Origin: Crocodylus rhombifer
Taxonomy: Eukaryota > Chordata > Crocodylia > Crocodylidae
DNA: 64,000 nucleotides
NCBI GenBank assembly: GCA_038503035.1
Contig: JAVSML010024702.1
Location: forward strand, 62,001 to 126,000
Direction of reading: 5' to 3'
In this document: positions 9,963-21,570 of the stretch, piece by piece
How the letters are laid out: every line of letters starts with the position of its first letter
Position numbering within the stretch: position 1 is the first letter of the stretch
Notes under the pieces: model-generated
What the model saw: the letters and a program-made list of their open reading frames with translations, nothing else
Database searches by the model: none
What the model was told of the DNA's origin: nothing
Translations under genes and position numbers: made by a program

Positions 9963-11570
9963 GGGGATCCAGCCAGGCACTCTGGAGAGAGCACAGAAGT
10001 AAGGAGAACTGAAGAAGAGACCAAGAGGGGCTGAGGAGTTGCTACTGCTAACTAATCATGTAGCCCCTGGCTCCTACCTAGCTGCTGATGCTGCTCAGGG
10101 TCCAGCGTGCAGACATTTTGGCATCCATTCTGATGCTGTCTTCTGCAATGGTGTGCACTGTCACTGTCCATCGAGTGATGGGGACTTTCCATTCTGAAGG
10201 GGACATGGCAGGAGGGTAGTTCTGACATTGTTAATCTGCAAGAGTTGGGTCACTTCCCCATCAACATTTTTTAGTGTGCTCCTTTAACCACAAGCCTGGT
10301 ACTGCAGAAGTCTGCATGTTATACCATGTCCATGATATTTTGGGTGGAACTGGTTTGAACAACAGAAAAGAGGGATTTACTTTCTTTTTCAACTAGTTAT
10401 AGTAAGAAAAGTACCAGTGTTAATCGGAGCCTCAATTTAAAAGATTAACTTCAACAAATGTGTAGCATGCAGGAAGTTTATTTAACAATGCTCCTATTGT
10501 AGATCCCTAATGCATGTTTGTCTTCATTAGCACAGTAATTCATTATATGGCCTCTCTAACATTCAAATCAGAAAGTAGAATATTATAAAAGTAATTATAC
10601 TTTTCAAAGTAAAGCTTTATGGGTAAATTGTATGCAAATCACTGTCTAAATCAGGGCGGCATATCTTAAAACAGATCTAAAAGTTGCAAAGGCTTCCACA
10701 GCATCATTGATATGTAATCAACATAGATGTATGATTCTGCTCCTTACTTAGGCAAATTTTAATGGCAATATTCAAGTAGGTAATTGGTATTTATCACAAT
10801 GGCTGATGTGAAGAAGCTATAATCTTGTTACAAGTGGAACTGGACTGTCATAAATCAAGCTGCTAGGAGGTTACTGCAAGTCTCTGTCACATTTCAGTTT
10901 CCAGATGCTTTTAATCACCTTTTTTAACCTTCACCTCATTTGTAATATGGGCAAATAACCTTCAGGTCTGTGCATTCCCCTTATCCAGGTGTCTGAGCAT
11001 TCAGGAAAAATAACTAGGCGCCCTCGCACCATTTGTCCACACAATAATGACAGGCACCTTTTCTCTAATCAAGATAGGTTAATGAGATTTTTTTCTAAAA
11101 TAGCTCTAAGAATAAAACATGAAATTGATCATTTATGTGCACCAGGGAAATCATGTCGTTCAAAAAATAATTTAACAGGATTGGGTAGTTCAGATTTATG
11201 GCCCTAATTTTGGTCACCAACTCTCAGGGAATATGGACAGGGGCTGAGGGCAGATAGCACTACTGATGGGCACTATGAAGGCACAAACAGGTAGAAGATA
11301 CACGAGTATACAGATATAACTGAAGGTAGTTAAAAAGAGAGACAGGCAGACACTGGACAGACAGACCGCCTGACTGATGAAAACCAAAAGGCTTGATTTT
11401 GTCTCCCATCCAAACCAAGATGCTCTATGGCTGGGGTGTTGGTACTGAGATTCATTCATTTCATCTCATACACACTCTGTCTTGCTATGCCTGTTACTGC
11501 ACTGGGACGATTTTTACAGGGCTGAAGGTAGCCAAAGAATTGGATCACACAATACTTGCACATGAACAGT
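9963..11570. other. No gene or repeat recognised
   Basis: AT-rich single-copy-looking sequence, especially 10360-10900. Short frames at 10989-11207 and 11214-11626 have no recognisable motifs. Confidence 0.45.
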
Positions 11571-13130
11571 GGGTGTGTCTACATGTGCAGTTAGTACACC
11601 TTAAGGTTACTGTGCATGCACATTAAAATAAGGTACAGTAAACTGTGCCCAGGAACACGTCTACACATGCGCCCACATCAGGAGCAAATTTGCTCCCAAC
11701 CGAAACAGTTAAGCCCAGGGCTGCTCCTTGGCCCTCTGCCCTGCTCTGCCCCTCTGCAGCATCCAGAGGGAGCTCCTGGCTCCCCTGGTGCCAACCCTAG
11801 GCTGGCAGGGGGCATTGGGGTGGGTAATGCCTGGGTTCCAGGGAAGTGGGGGGGAGCTATTCTGGAGTGGGGGACAGCTCCCAGCTGCATGGACATCAGG
11901 ATCGCAGCCTGGCTTAATGGCACTGGCTTGAGGTGATGTCCCTTAGCCAAGCAGCAGCAGGAACTTCAGCTGTGCCTTCACTTTGCTTGCTGGGGGGGAG
12001 GGGGAGCTGTCTGTCCCTGGTCCTGCTGCTGCTCAGCTCCTAGCTCCCCCCACACCCCCGGGGGGGGGGTGGATAGCACTGGGACTGGGTAGTGCCAGAA
12101 CCAGGGGGAGCAATAGGCAGGGTAAGCAATACCAGAACTGAGAGGAGCCATGTGGGTGTAAGTAGTGCTACAGCTTCCCCCGTTCCAAGCATTGCTTAAC
12201 CCTCTCCCAGCACTGGTTAGCTCTCAGCTCTCCCCAGGCACAGCCACAGCACGGGAGCTGACTGGGCCATGCACTGCATGAGCAACACCAGGGCTGAGGG
12301 GTCAGAGAAGTTCTCTGTCCCTGTCCCAGTACTGTGGGGACAGAGAGTCCCCATCCCAGCACTGCTCACCTGCCAGGTCCTGCTTACGCCCTACCCCCAC
12401 CCTCTTCTGTGTTTCCCTCCGGTCCCAGTGGTGCTTATCCCCTGCCCCACATGTCTGCACCTGGACTCAGTGCTGTTTACCCCGTCTGCAGCCCCCTGCC
12501 CCCATCCTGGTGCTGCTTACCCTCCAATGGCTCCCCCCAGTCCCAGTACTACTTACGCCCTCCACAGCTCTCCTCAGTCTCAGTGCTGCTTACCTACCTC
12601 CCATGACTCCACCTGGTCTTGGCACTGCTCAGCTCCTGTCTCCCTCCAGGTACAGCCAGGGAGCAGGAGCCAACTAGGATGTTCACTGCATGGGCAGCGA
12701 CAGGGCTGATGGGATGGGGAAGCTCTCTGTCCCTGGCTTTGTCCTATGGAGATAGAGAGCTCTCTTATCCTGGAGCTGCTCCTACAGGAGCCGGGAGCTG
12801 AGCAGCACTGGGACCAGGGACAGAGAGCTTTCGTGTTCCCCCAGCAAGCAAAGTGAGGGGACAGATCATGGCGCTGCTGTTGCTCAGCCATGGGGCATCG
12901 CCCCAAGCCAGGCTGTGATCCCGACCTCTGAACTGGAGCCATGGCAGCTTCCCCCAACTACCTGTGGCCCCATGCTGCCTAGGCTGATGAGAAGATTACT
13001 CATGCTCAGTGTCTATATGTGTGCTACTGTGCACTAAGTAATGCGCAGTTAATCTAGTACCTGAATGTCTTGGTACTAGCAAGTCGTGCATTACTGCGCA
13101 GTAAGTCCCACACACATGTAGACAGCAATG
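11571..13130. mobile_element. Long fold-back MITE, subfamily A, with minisatellite core
   Basis: The left end GGGTGTGTCTACATGTG is the inverse of the right end CACATGTAGACA (about 13117-13128). Inside, long arms also pair. 11895-12040 holds GATCGCAGCCTGGCTT, CACTTTGCTTGCTGGGGG, CTGTCCCTGGTC and CTGCTCAGCTCC. 12770-12920 holds the reverse complements in mirrored order. The spacer between the arms is a minisatellite (12339-12640). A TAGTACC/GGTACTA hairpin sits at 13054-13079. Several proline- or serine-rich open frames (for example 12269-12709) arise from the minisatellite and are not called genes. No transposase was found. Confidence 0.65.
12339..12640 (+). repeat. Degenerate minisatellite, period about 36-42 bp
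   Basis: Units contain CCCAGTNCTGCTTACNCCCT-like cores. Unit starts are near 12421, 12463, 12503, 12539, 12576 and 12615, so the spacing varies from 36 to 42 bases. Related units occur in inverse orientation near 12085-12170 (GTAGTGCCAG and GTAAGCAATACCAG). It sits at the centre of a fold-back element, which suggests it expanded inside the transposon. Confidence 0.7.
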
Positions 13131-13144
13131 GCTTTGCTCACTTT

Positions 13145-13335
13145 GGGCACGTCTACACATTCATTAATGTGCTTTTACTGATAAGCATTAAATTTAGTAC
13201 CTCCATTGTGAGGTACTAGAAAAACGTCCATTAGCCTACTTTAATGTGCTTTAGCGAAAGCACGTGTCTTTTGTGATGCTTTAATGCACATTCAAATATA
13301 CTAATTCACATTAAAACACATTTGTAGATGCACCC
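13145..13335. mobile_element. Short MITE, subfamily A
   Basis: Left end GGGCACGTCTACACA and right end TGTAGATGCACCC are inverted repeats. Flanking triplets TTT and ATT match at two of three positions. The interior is AT-rich with nested hairpins: TAGTACCTC/GAGGTACTA at 13195-13218, and GTGCTTTAGCGAAAGCAC near 13240. It is 191 bp and has no coding capacity. Confidence 0.75.
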
Positions 13336-13452
13336 ATTGAGAAGTATCTAGCATAAAATACCCCCTTTAAAGTCAAGAGTTTTGGGACCAGATAATGAAA
13401 GATGAATACGTGATTCTGCAAAACCTTTAGAACAGGTTTACTCTAATATATT

Positions 13453-14137
13453 GGGCATGTCTACATGAGATACTTTACTGCAAGTGCTCAGCATTTCCTG
13501 TGCAGTGGATTAGTCTAGTGCACAGCTGGCTACTACCTGTAGATACAGGTAGTAGATTAACTGCACAGTAACTACTGTGCAGCACTGCAGTAGCACATGT
13601 GTAGACATCTGACCAGGAACAAATTGCTCCCAGTCAGCCCAGGCAGCAGGGTGCAGAGGGCCTATCCCCTCCCCCAAGCAGATGCCTCCTAACCCTGTGC
13701 CCCAAATTGGCTAATAGGGGCATGGGGGTGGGAGGTAGCTGCTCAGAGGAGGGGACAGTTTTCCAGCCCTGTACCCCAATCTGCCAACTGGGGTGCAGGA
13801 ATGGCAGGCAGCTGCCCCGGAGCCCAGACCTGACTCCAGCAGCTCCCCTCACCCCCAGAGCTCCCCCTAGCAGCTCCCTCCACCCCCCAGAGCCCAGACC
13901 TGACTCCAGTGGCCCTTGCCAGTCTGGGGCTGGCACCCAGGGGCACCTGAAGCTCCCTCTGGCTGCTGTAGAGCAGCAGAGCAGGACAGGAGTAGTCCTG
14001 CATTGAACTGCTCCCGTCAGGAGTAAATTTGATCCCAACAGGCACATATGTAAATGCTTCCCAGGGAAAAGCTCACTGCACCTTATTTTACTGCTATGTA
14101 AGCTTACAGTGCATTAATAGCATGTGGAGATGCACTC
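13453..14137. mobile_element. MITE, subfamily A, GC-rich core
   Basis: Left end GGGCATGTCTACATG; right end CATGTGGAGATGCACTC. The flanks carry a direct triplet ATT (13450-13452 and 14138-14140). An exact 11-bp hairpin, CTACTACCTGT/ACAGGTAGTAG, lies at 13530-13555. It is followed by ACATGTGTAGACAT and the box CAGGAACAAATTGCTCC, and the box recurs near the right end as CAGGAGTAAATTTGATCC. The middle holds imperfect internal duplications: about 85 bp twice from 13690, and GAGCCCAGACCTGACTCCAG at 13817 and 13890. Open frames across 13634-14047 on both strands are by-products. Confidence 0.7.
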
Positions 14138-14173
14138 ATTGACTTTAATAAGGATCTTCACTACAGATAGTTA

Positions 14174-14676
14174 GGGCCTTGTTAGATGTTGCACTTTGAG
14201 CTGCTCGAATGTTGAACAATGTGTGTGCTACCTCAAGTTCGGAGCAGTCACACCTTAAGGCCAAAAACTTTCTCTGACTGTCCCCGACCTGCCCCGCTGT
14301 GACTTGCCATGAGACGACTACTGGGCAGGGGCCTGACTAGGAGCCACAGCTGTGACTTGTCCGCCACAGGGCAGCTGAGCCAGGGCAGGCATCTATCCCT
14401 GCTCCACGTGAGGGTATGCAAGAGAGTTGGCTTGGTGCCAAAACTTCCCCATGGGCAGTAAGGTTCTGAGGGTGGAAAGCTTGTCCATGCAGAATAGGAG
14501 GGTGGAGGAGGGGATGCTGCATCCTGGCATGCTGGAGGACTGCAACTTGGGTGGCTCATTTGTGCGGAGTGGCCAAACATTAAGGACACAAGAGCTGGGT
14601 AACACAGATCAAAAATAAACCTGCCCTGAAGCGGCATAACTTTAAGCTGCCTAAAGTGTGCAACTAATTTCAGGTG
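14174..14676. mobile_element. Possible Harbinger-like MITE (TTA flanks)
   Basis: The left end GGGCCTTGTTAGATGTTGCA and the right end (TGCAACTAATTTCAGG) are imperfect inverted repeats. Both continue into paired TTTGAGCTGC and GCTGCCTAAAG blocks. A TTA triplet flanks each side (14171-14173, 14677-14679). That is the target duplication typical of PIF/Harbinger elements. Termini agree only partly, so the call is moderate. There is no coding capacity. Confidence 0.5.
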
Positions 14677-17600
14677 TTAAAGTGTGAAAAATCCTGGAGT
14701 TAAGAGCTCCAGGAGCCAACTACAATTAATTGTAACAAGGCACTTAATGAGAGCTGGTTTGAAAGCAGGAGTATTTCACACAAAAAGTTAACCTTAAAAT
14801 GGAACCCCAACGTTTTTGGTTTCAAAAGTTTTCACTGAAAAATCAACATTTTCTATTCAGCAGAAATTTTCTTTTCAGGAAAAATTTCATTTCAGTAGAA
14901 GCCCAATTTTCTGTTGCGAAAGAGGTATAATGGAAAGCTTTCAGTTAGGTCTAAAGTGAATGCATACATTATTTTTGTAGGATCAAGGCATCATTGCATA
15001 CTACTCCCCAATGCAGAAAACCCAGTAGAGGTGTCATGGCCATCCTACACATGTACATCTAAAATGTTTGATGCTGCTAGTATGCCTGATGTATATTCTA
15101 CCTTGGAATATCCCAGTGAATTAATTGCCAGGCAAGGATAAGTCACAGAAACAGCCAACTTCAGAGACTATTGGTAAGAAATGAAATTTGAATTTGTAGC
15201 TATTACTGTTGACACTGGAAACTGGTTTCTAAGAGTTGCCATTAACCGATCAGAAGCACCACATGACCTGTGTGTCCAATCAAGACTAAAATCGCTATTC
15301 AAATTTCCAGTGTCATGCACTTGCAATGAACTGCTGGTAAACAAGCTACAAACCACAAATTATTCACAGAGCTTATTTGGGAAGTCATTTCAAATGCCAA
15401 AAAAACCCACAGAAAAATCAGAAACTACTTGTGGACAATTCACAAACAGAAAATAAGATTATTAATGGTTCATTATTTCTTTACCTTAGTAACAACTGAG
15501 ACTGTTCCATGCAGAGCTGCAAAGCACAGGCAGAGAGACACAAAGGTAATGCTTCACCAGAATAAGGCAGTTGAACAAAAGTAATAGGAAAGTCATGGAA
15601 AATGGGGTGTGGGGGGACTACACGCAATACAAACACTTTCAGAGGGGAGCTGGAGTGTATTTATTGCTCCCTTTCCCTCTTGGAAGGGAGGGGAAGTTTC
15701 ATTTTTCTGTGTCAAAAATGCAGCGTGACACAAGAGAATCCATCAAATGACACTGCATGTCAGGTCATGTCACAACATAATTAAAACATTATATCTTGTT
15801 GATGAAGCTGTTGCCATCAATTCAGAGAGTGACTGATTCAATCTACAAAAAGTGGAAGTTTCTCTCCCTTGTTTGCTAGACAGCTGGCATATCTGGGAGA
15901 GGAAGCATTATTTCATATTCTATTTAGGGCATTAAGCCTTAATCCCATTAGAAGATGCATAGCATATCCAGCCTTAGATAGCTAGATAGTTACATAGCTG
16001 GATAGATTCCTCCTTAAACACCTGCATTGCATGCTGCATGAAACCATTTGAAGGAAAAAAATACCCTCTTCCCAAGCTCCTTTCTGAGAGCTTATCTTTC
16101 CCTCTAATACAGTTTAGTGCCAGGTTTTATAGACTGCTCACGCTGTCGGGAATGTTTGGTAGTATTCTGTTAACTGATGCTTGAATGTTCCAACACTATT
16201 CATTTAAGGCAAGCATCTGGCATGTAGCAACAAGATGGCTGATAGAATAAAATTAGGCAAGTTTATATGATTAACCATAGCTAGGAGCCAGCATCAGTCT
16301 CAGTTTATAAAAGGTTGTAATATATCCTGTAGGTTATTTATTGAATAGAACAAAACTGTTTTCATAGGCTGGAGCACCCAGGGAAATGCAGTATCCAGAG
16401 CCCAGATGCAGAGCGCCTCCATGGCAGTAAGGCTGCAGGAGAGCCCCTGGAGTTGAGGGCTTCTGCAAAAGTTGAAGCCAAGGGAAGATGGAAGGAGACA
16501 TCTTGCAAAATAAATGTATAAGCAAAGAGGGAAGCAATTCTGATCTTTTTAAACCAGCAGGGTAACCCTAAGCAGGGTTGGGGTGGGGGGTGATATGAGG
16601 AAGGGGATACTGAACAAATTTGGTCTTCTCAGACTCCGGCTAGAGAGGTGCATGTGAAGGAGAGCAGCAGGGTGGCAAGAGGGTAACACCCACAGGAAAC
16701 TGAGGGACAGCTGAGTAGGGCTTTGGAGGGGGTTAAATGTGATGTTCCCCATCTGCAAACAGTGAGTGAGATGGGCATGAGCACCGAACCTGAGGTCTGC
16801 ATGCAGAACAAGAATAATTCCCAGACCTGTCTCTCCCTCTGAAGATTGACCAGAACAAGGACAGAGCATAGGTGTCTCCCCAGGTGATGTAAATCTTGAT
16901 TACTGGGCAATATACAAATGCTCATGCTTGCTCTCTCTTGTCAACTTAACAGAGATTTAATTTTTCCATGCAAAATGGAACAGGTTTAACTGGAGGGACT
17001 GAGAATGACCCACGCTAAAGTACACAGTGGGCTGGTCTACAGGACTGAAAAGGACTGTCTAACCTTCTGCAGATACCACATTATATAATCTCTTCTTTAA
17101 ACCAGTCAAGCTCTCTCTTATAACAGCTAGGCCTTTCTGCCTGTTTCTCCAGCTGGGAGGCATCATTGGAACCTCACTTCTATGCTAGTTAGAGACTAGC
17201 TTCCAAACTCCAGCCTGAAGGCATCCGCGGTCAGTTTTGACCAATTTGTTCTTGTGTCAATATTGTTCCTTGCCTTAAATTGTTCTTTTTCCTCCACGGT
17301 GTTCTCCTCCCCTGCAATTCCCCCACCCCAGCCCCTGCCTCCAATGTTTTTTATAGAGAAAAATCAATCCTATTCCACCTCGCCCTTCACTTTACTAGAC
17401 TCAGTAAGTGAAGCTCTTTGGCTTCCTCTCTCAGAATAGGCTCTCCGCTCCCCTCGGTCATTCCCGCAGCCGTTATCTGTATTTGTTCCATTTTGATCTA
17501 AACTTCCCTGAACGTGGGCAGAGCTGGGCAGTGTTTCACATGGGATTAGAGCGAGCTCCGAAAGGGGAAGATGTAGGTTTGTACCTCTTCAAGCAAAGAA

Positions 17601-18290
17601 GGAAATAAGCTGAGGTCTCCACACACTCTGGAGAGTGCTTTTGCCACTGTGATGTTGGTAACGAGGATGATGATGACTACGACCATTGGTAACAATGTGT
17701 TTTGTGGGGATTTCTCCTCTGCTGCCTGTGCTTTGTGGGTGAGGGGGAGTGGGGCTGTGAACCCCCAGCAGAGATAGGCACGTACCTGCAATTCGCAGTA
17801 TAGCATCTGTGCTCCTGAGAGGGTGAGGGTGTGAGAACGCACCCCGTCCATCTTGCTCAGCAGACAGATTTTTGTGGACGCCATTCTTCGGTGTGGAGTG
17901 ATCATAAAGCCTTGGTCCTCCAGACCCACCAGAGAGGACTACAGGACAACACTAGGAGGAAAATATTGAAGGTGAGACAGCAGGGATGTTAGGTTATAAC
18001 CGACACTATGGCTTCATACTTTTTCTTCTATCTCACACAACATTTGACACCTCTCTATCTGACCACGGTACAAGAAACCTGGGCACCTGAGTCAGGGTGG
18101 TGGTTCCACTAGGCAGCAGGACACCTAGGAGGTAGGTGCTGTAATGCTCAAAGCTTCAATGGCTATGTCTGTTAGCAGATCTAGCTTGAAATGTCTAGCC
18201 CTGATGGCAAAGGTACTCTAAAAGCACCCTTACTAAGGGTTATGCAGCCATTTTTGGAACTCCGGTTGAGATCTGGATTTCTTCTTTGCA
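14677..18290. other. No gene recognised; T/A-rich tract 14760-14925
   Basis: No conserved exon or element end is clear. 14760-14925 is rich in TTTTCA/GAAAATT words like those in hAT subterminal regions (compare 32500-32650), but it has no terminus. Short frames at 16334-16925 and 17546-17929 have no motif I recognise. Confidence 0.4.
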
Positions 18291-18305
18291 TCTCCCTTAT
18301 TAAGA

Positions 18306-18600
18306 CAATGGCGAAGAGACCCTGTGGACTGAGTACCTGACCCCAGAAGCGGGGTATGGGTGGACATGAAGGGAGGGCTGGTTGGAGAGACCAAAAAGGA
18401 CTGAGTTTGTAGTATATGCATGTTGCACGCAGTTGCAGACATTGTAACGGGTACGGGTGGCCAGAGCGCCTTTGTACGGGTGCGCGGGTACGGTTTTTCC
18501 ATAATGGAATCAGTTTTACCCTTTGGGGATGTAACATGTTGGAGAGGTAGATATGTATAATCTTATATATAGAGAAAAATATATTTTTACAAAAAAAAAA
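18306..18600 (+). mobile_element. Poly(A)-ended retrosequence between 15-bp direct repeats
   Basis: The 295-bp segment ends in a run of ten A (18591-18600). It lies between exact copies of TCTCCCTTATTAAGA (18291-18305 and 18601-18615). A 3' A-tract with a flanking duplication of about 15 bp is the signature of LINE-1-type retroposition, which CR1 does not leave. The insert begins near CAATGGCGAAGAGACC and is AU-rich towards its end (TATATATAGAGAAAAATATA). I do not recognise its source. A processed mRNA 3' end or a SINE are the obvious options. No AATAAA is seen close to the tail. Confidence 0.7.
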
Positions 18601-18615
18601 TCTCCCTTATTAAGA

Positions 18616-20154
18616 GAACACCTTCTGGCATACTGTGGCAAGGCAGTAGCCCTGTGCTGGCCAGCAGTGTGCTGAGGACTGGGAGGAAGGGTGTTGTACT
18701 CTTCCTACATGACCCCAACACAGCCGGTCTCATGGGAACCTATCACATGCTACAGAGCTCAGTTCTCTTCGACTGCATTATCATTATCTGGAGGGGCACG
18801 TATTATAAAGAGAGCAATAAGGCAAGTTCATGTAGCCCTTCATCAAGAGAGGAGGAGGAGGCAGTAAATCAATAGATAGGGTTGGTCATTGTGCCTTTGT
18901 GAGGGAGAGACGCTTTTCAGTCTCATTGTAACACTGTGGAGAGAGCTCTACAAAAGGGAAGGATAGTGCAGAATAGGCTAAATAACAGAGCCTTTCTCCT
19001 CCAATGGACTATTACACACGAGGCAGAAAGAATTGCAGGTTCTCCTGCTTAGGCTTCCTGTGCTGGATCCTTTGCATTTGTCATACTTACCCCTGTCATC
19101 CCGTTGCCAAAGTCCATATGAAAAGAAACCTGCATGGCAAGCCATTAGAGCCTACACCAAATACACAGAACTCAGCTCAGCCTCACCTTTACATCACAAA
19201 ACCTGACTGTGAGGGGATCAGCTCTAGATTCTGCCTTGACTGATTGCTGAAGAGTGATCTCAATATCCTGAAAAGATGCTCAACTCTTGAAAGCCAGGAT
19301 TTCAGCTGAGCAACCTGTTGGAGGCTTGGCATTGACTTGGGAGCCATTTGTTCTCAGCGAGCGGTTCCAGTACAGAGCGCCAAAAAAGGCTCATAGTAGC
19401 GTGTCTCTGGACATGACTACTGTATCGAGGATCTTTGTCACTCTCTTGCCAGCATATAATCAATCATTGGAGATGACTGTTCAAAACCCCTTTGCCCTCT
19501 GTGGATGATCCAGATATCGTGTTCTGGGTACTATATGCAGATCAATGCATCGTTGTAACAAATGGATCTGAGAGGAACATGATTTTCCCTCCCAGCAAAA
19601 TATTCAAAATTCCAAAAATGTTTCTGCCTTTAATTGAGATGGAAATTCAAAATCACAAAACCATTTGTGATCCAACTATCACAAAAATTTCCACTGAAAT
19701 ATTCCTTTCAATAATCTTATTACGCTTTGTTCAGATTGTTGCCTCTTTAATGCTTTATTTTTTTTACCAGAATTCCTTTGAATTTTTTAAATGAATAATC
19801 ACTGAACAAAACAAAACATTTCATTTAATGAGCACTGATTTGACACAGACCCCATTTTCCTAGAAAGTCTTGGTCTTGGTGAAGCATTATTTTCCAACAA
19901 AGAGCATGTAGGCAAAAAATGTCCATGCAGCTCTTTGCACAAGCTGTGTGTGATGTGCATAACACTAAAGGTCTAGGCCCTGTTTCTTTATCTGTGTCTT
20001 TTTTTAAATTTAGCCATCTGACTCTTGTAGTATAGAAACACCATTGATAACATTATAATACTGACCCAGAACACTAAGCCTGTAATTTTCCCAGTGACGA
20101 AGTCTGTCTACCTAAGTAGTTTCTGAACTATCTAAATGCTTTGTCTTTAAGTGT
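18616..20154. other. No gene recognised
   Basis: Single-copy-looking sequence. 19560-19860 is AT-rich. Short frames at 19004-19243 and 19492-19794 carry no recognisable domain. Confidence 0.4.
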
Positions 20155-20292
20155 TTTTTAAGTGAAGTCTAGAGAAATGATGTGACTTGCCTAAGGCCAT
20201 ACAAGAAGTCTGTGGCACAGCTGGGAATAAACCCTGTGTCTCACAGCTCCCAGGATAATGCCCTCACCTCTGGGCCATCCTGCCTCAGAGTA
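20155..20292 (+). mobile_element. MIR SINE
   Basis: The segment reads GTGACTTGCCTAAGGCCATA, then CTGTGGCACAGCTGGGAATA, ACCCTGTGTCTC, and finally CCTCACCTCTGGGCCATCCT. These are the MIR core and 3' blocks in order (compare ACTTGCCCAAGG, GGCAGAGCTGGGA, ACCCAGGTCT, CACTRNGCCATNCTGCC). It is an ancient tRNA-derived CORE-SINE; the head is missing. Confidence 0.75.
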
Positions 20293-21060
20293 TAACCCTG
20301 CTTTATTCTTCTCTTGCACATCTTAATTTATCTTTTCGCAATCTCCATTTTCCATGTCTTCTATTTAACACTGAGCACCCTGGTCCTTTCCATCTCTCAG
20401 CTGCACAGTAGTCCCCCATTCCTGTTCAAAGAAGCCCTTTCTCTAGTGCACAGCACCCCTTATTGCTCAGTGATGATGACTGACCCTGCAAACACAGTCA
20501 GGGAGTACAGTGACACTAGATGCTTGGAAATTACAGTCAGTACAGAATAACACCCGGGAGATTTTTACCAATATTAAGATCAACTATATTCCCCTCTTGC
20601 TCAAGCAAATTGACTGACTAAGCTCCACACTGTAGTGAGGGGGTTTCTTTTTCTCTCTTCCCCTCCCACCATCTAGGTTATCTATTTACCTATCTATTTA
20701 CATGTATTTCTTTTCCCAATGAATTACGTTGGTGAGGCAGTAAAGTGTTATGTATTTGCAAGCCCCATAATCTTTAAAAGCACAGTGATGCATGCTCCAG
20801 ATGAGAAAAGAGCCTCCATCCAGTATGTTAATAGATAGCATTAGGGCAATAATGAAAAGCACTTGAGACAAGTAAGCCCCTATCAAAAGCTGAGTAATAG
20901 GGCTGCACAGAATGAATCACAATGCACCTCCTCTGCAAAAAGATATTAAGACGTCTGCTTTAGTGCAGGGTCTATTCACTCCAACAGCTGCTTCATTTCT
21001 CTGATTAAAATGGGAGTGAGGAGACCTTTTCCAGCTATTTCCCCTTTTTATCCAGTACTT

Positions 21061-21310
21061 CAGGCATACATGCATGCATGCGTACGTACACATACACACT
21101 AACTATATGTGCTCATACAATAACACAGGGGTACAGACACTATTTGTTAACACACAGACATGTTAACAGGTTCGTGCATATCATCCATGCACACAGTAAT
21201 ACAAAGGTAGAAAGGTCCACACCCACAGACCCCTCTCACATATATACATCCACACAGACACTACATATACACACACAAACTCATACTCATACTAAAATTT
21301 ACCCTCTAGA
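21061..21310 (+). repeat. Imperfect CA/CATG-rich microsatellite
   Basis: It starts with CATGCATGCATGCG and alternates CACACA, ACACAC, ATACA and TATATACA units for about 250 bp. An 85-codon Thr/His-rich frame runs through it as a by-product and is not a gene. Confidence 0.8.
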
Positions 21311-21570
21311 CACAACCATACACTGTATTATGTAGATGCATAAAGCTAGAGCTTTAGCACGTAATCCATCTCTTCACACCCTCCCCCTTTATTCCCATGC
21401 ATCAACACCCAGTTACATATATTAGGCCCCACCTCCTCTCATTCATATGTGGCAGCCTGTGCTTCCATGCCCAGCCTGCCATGGGTTGCACAAACACAGC
21501 CATATCCAGCGCAGATGTTATAGATTGATTCTTTGATACACATAATGTGTGATACTTATCCCGCTCAGCC

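Noticed and set aside
12269..12709. 146-codon Pro/Ser-rich frame
   Set aside because: It follows the units of a minisatellite at the centre of a fold-back MITE.
21061..21310. Repeat spacing as a possible CRISPR array
   Set aside because: It is an imperfect CA/CATG microsatellite without regular repeats and spacers, in a vertebrate-type sequence.
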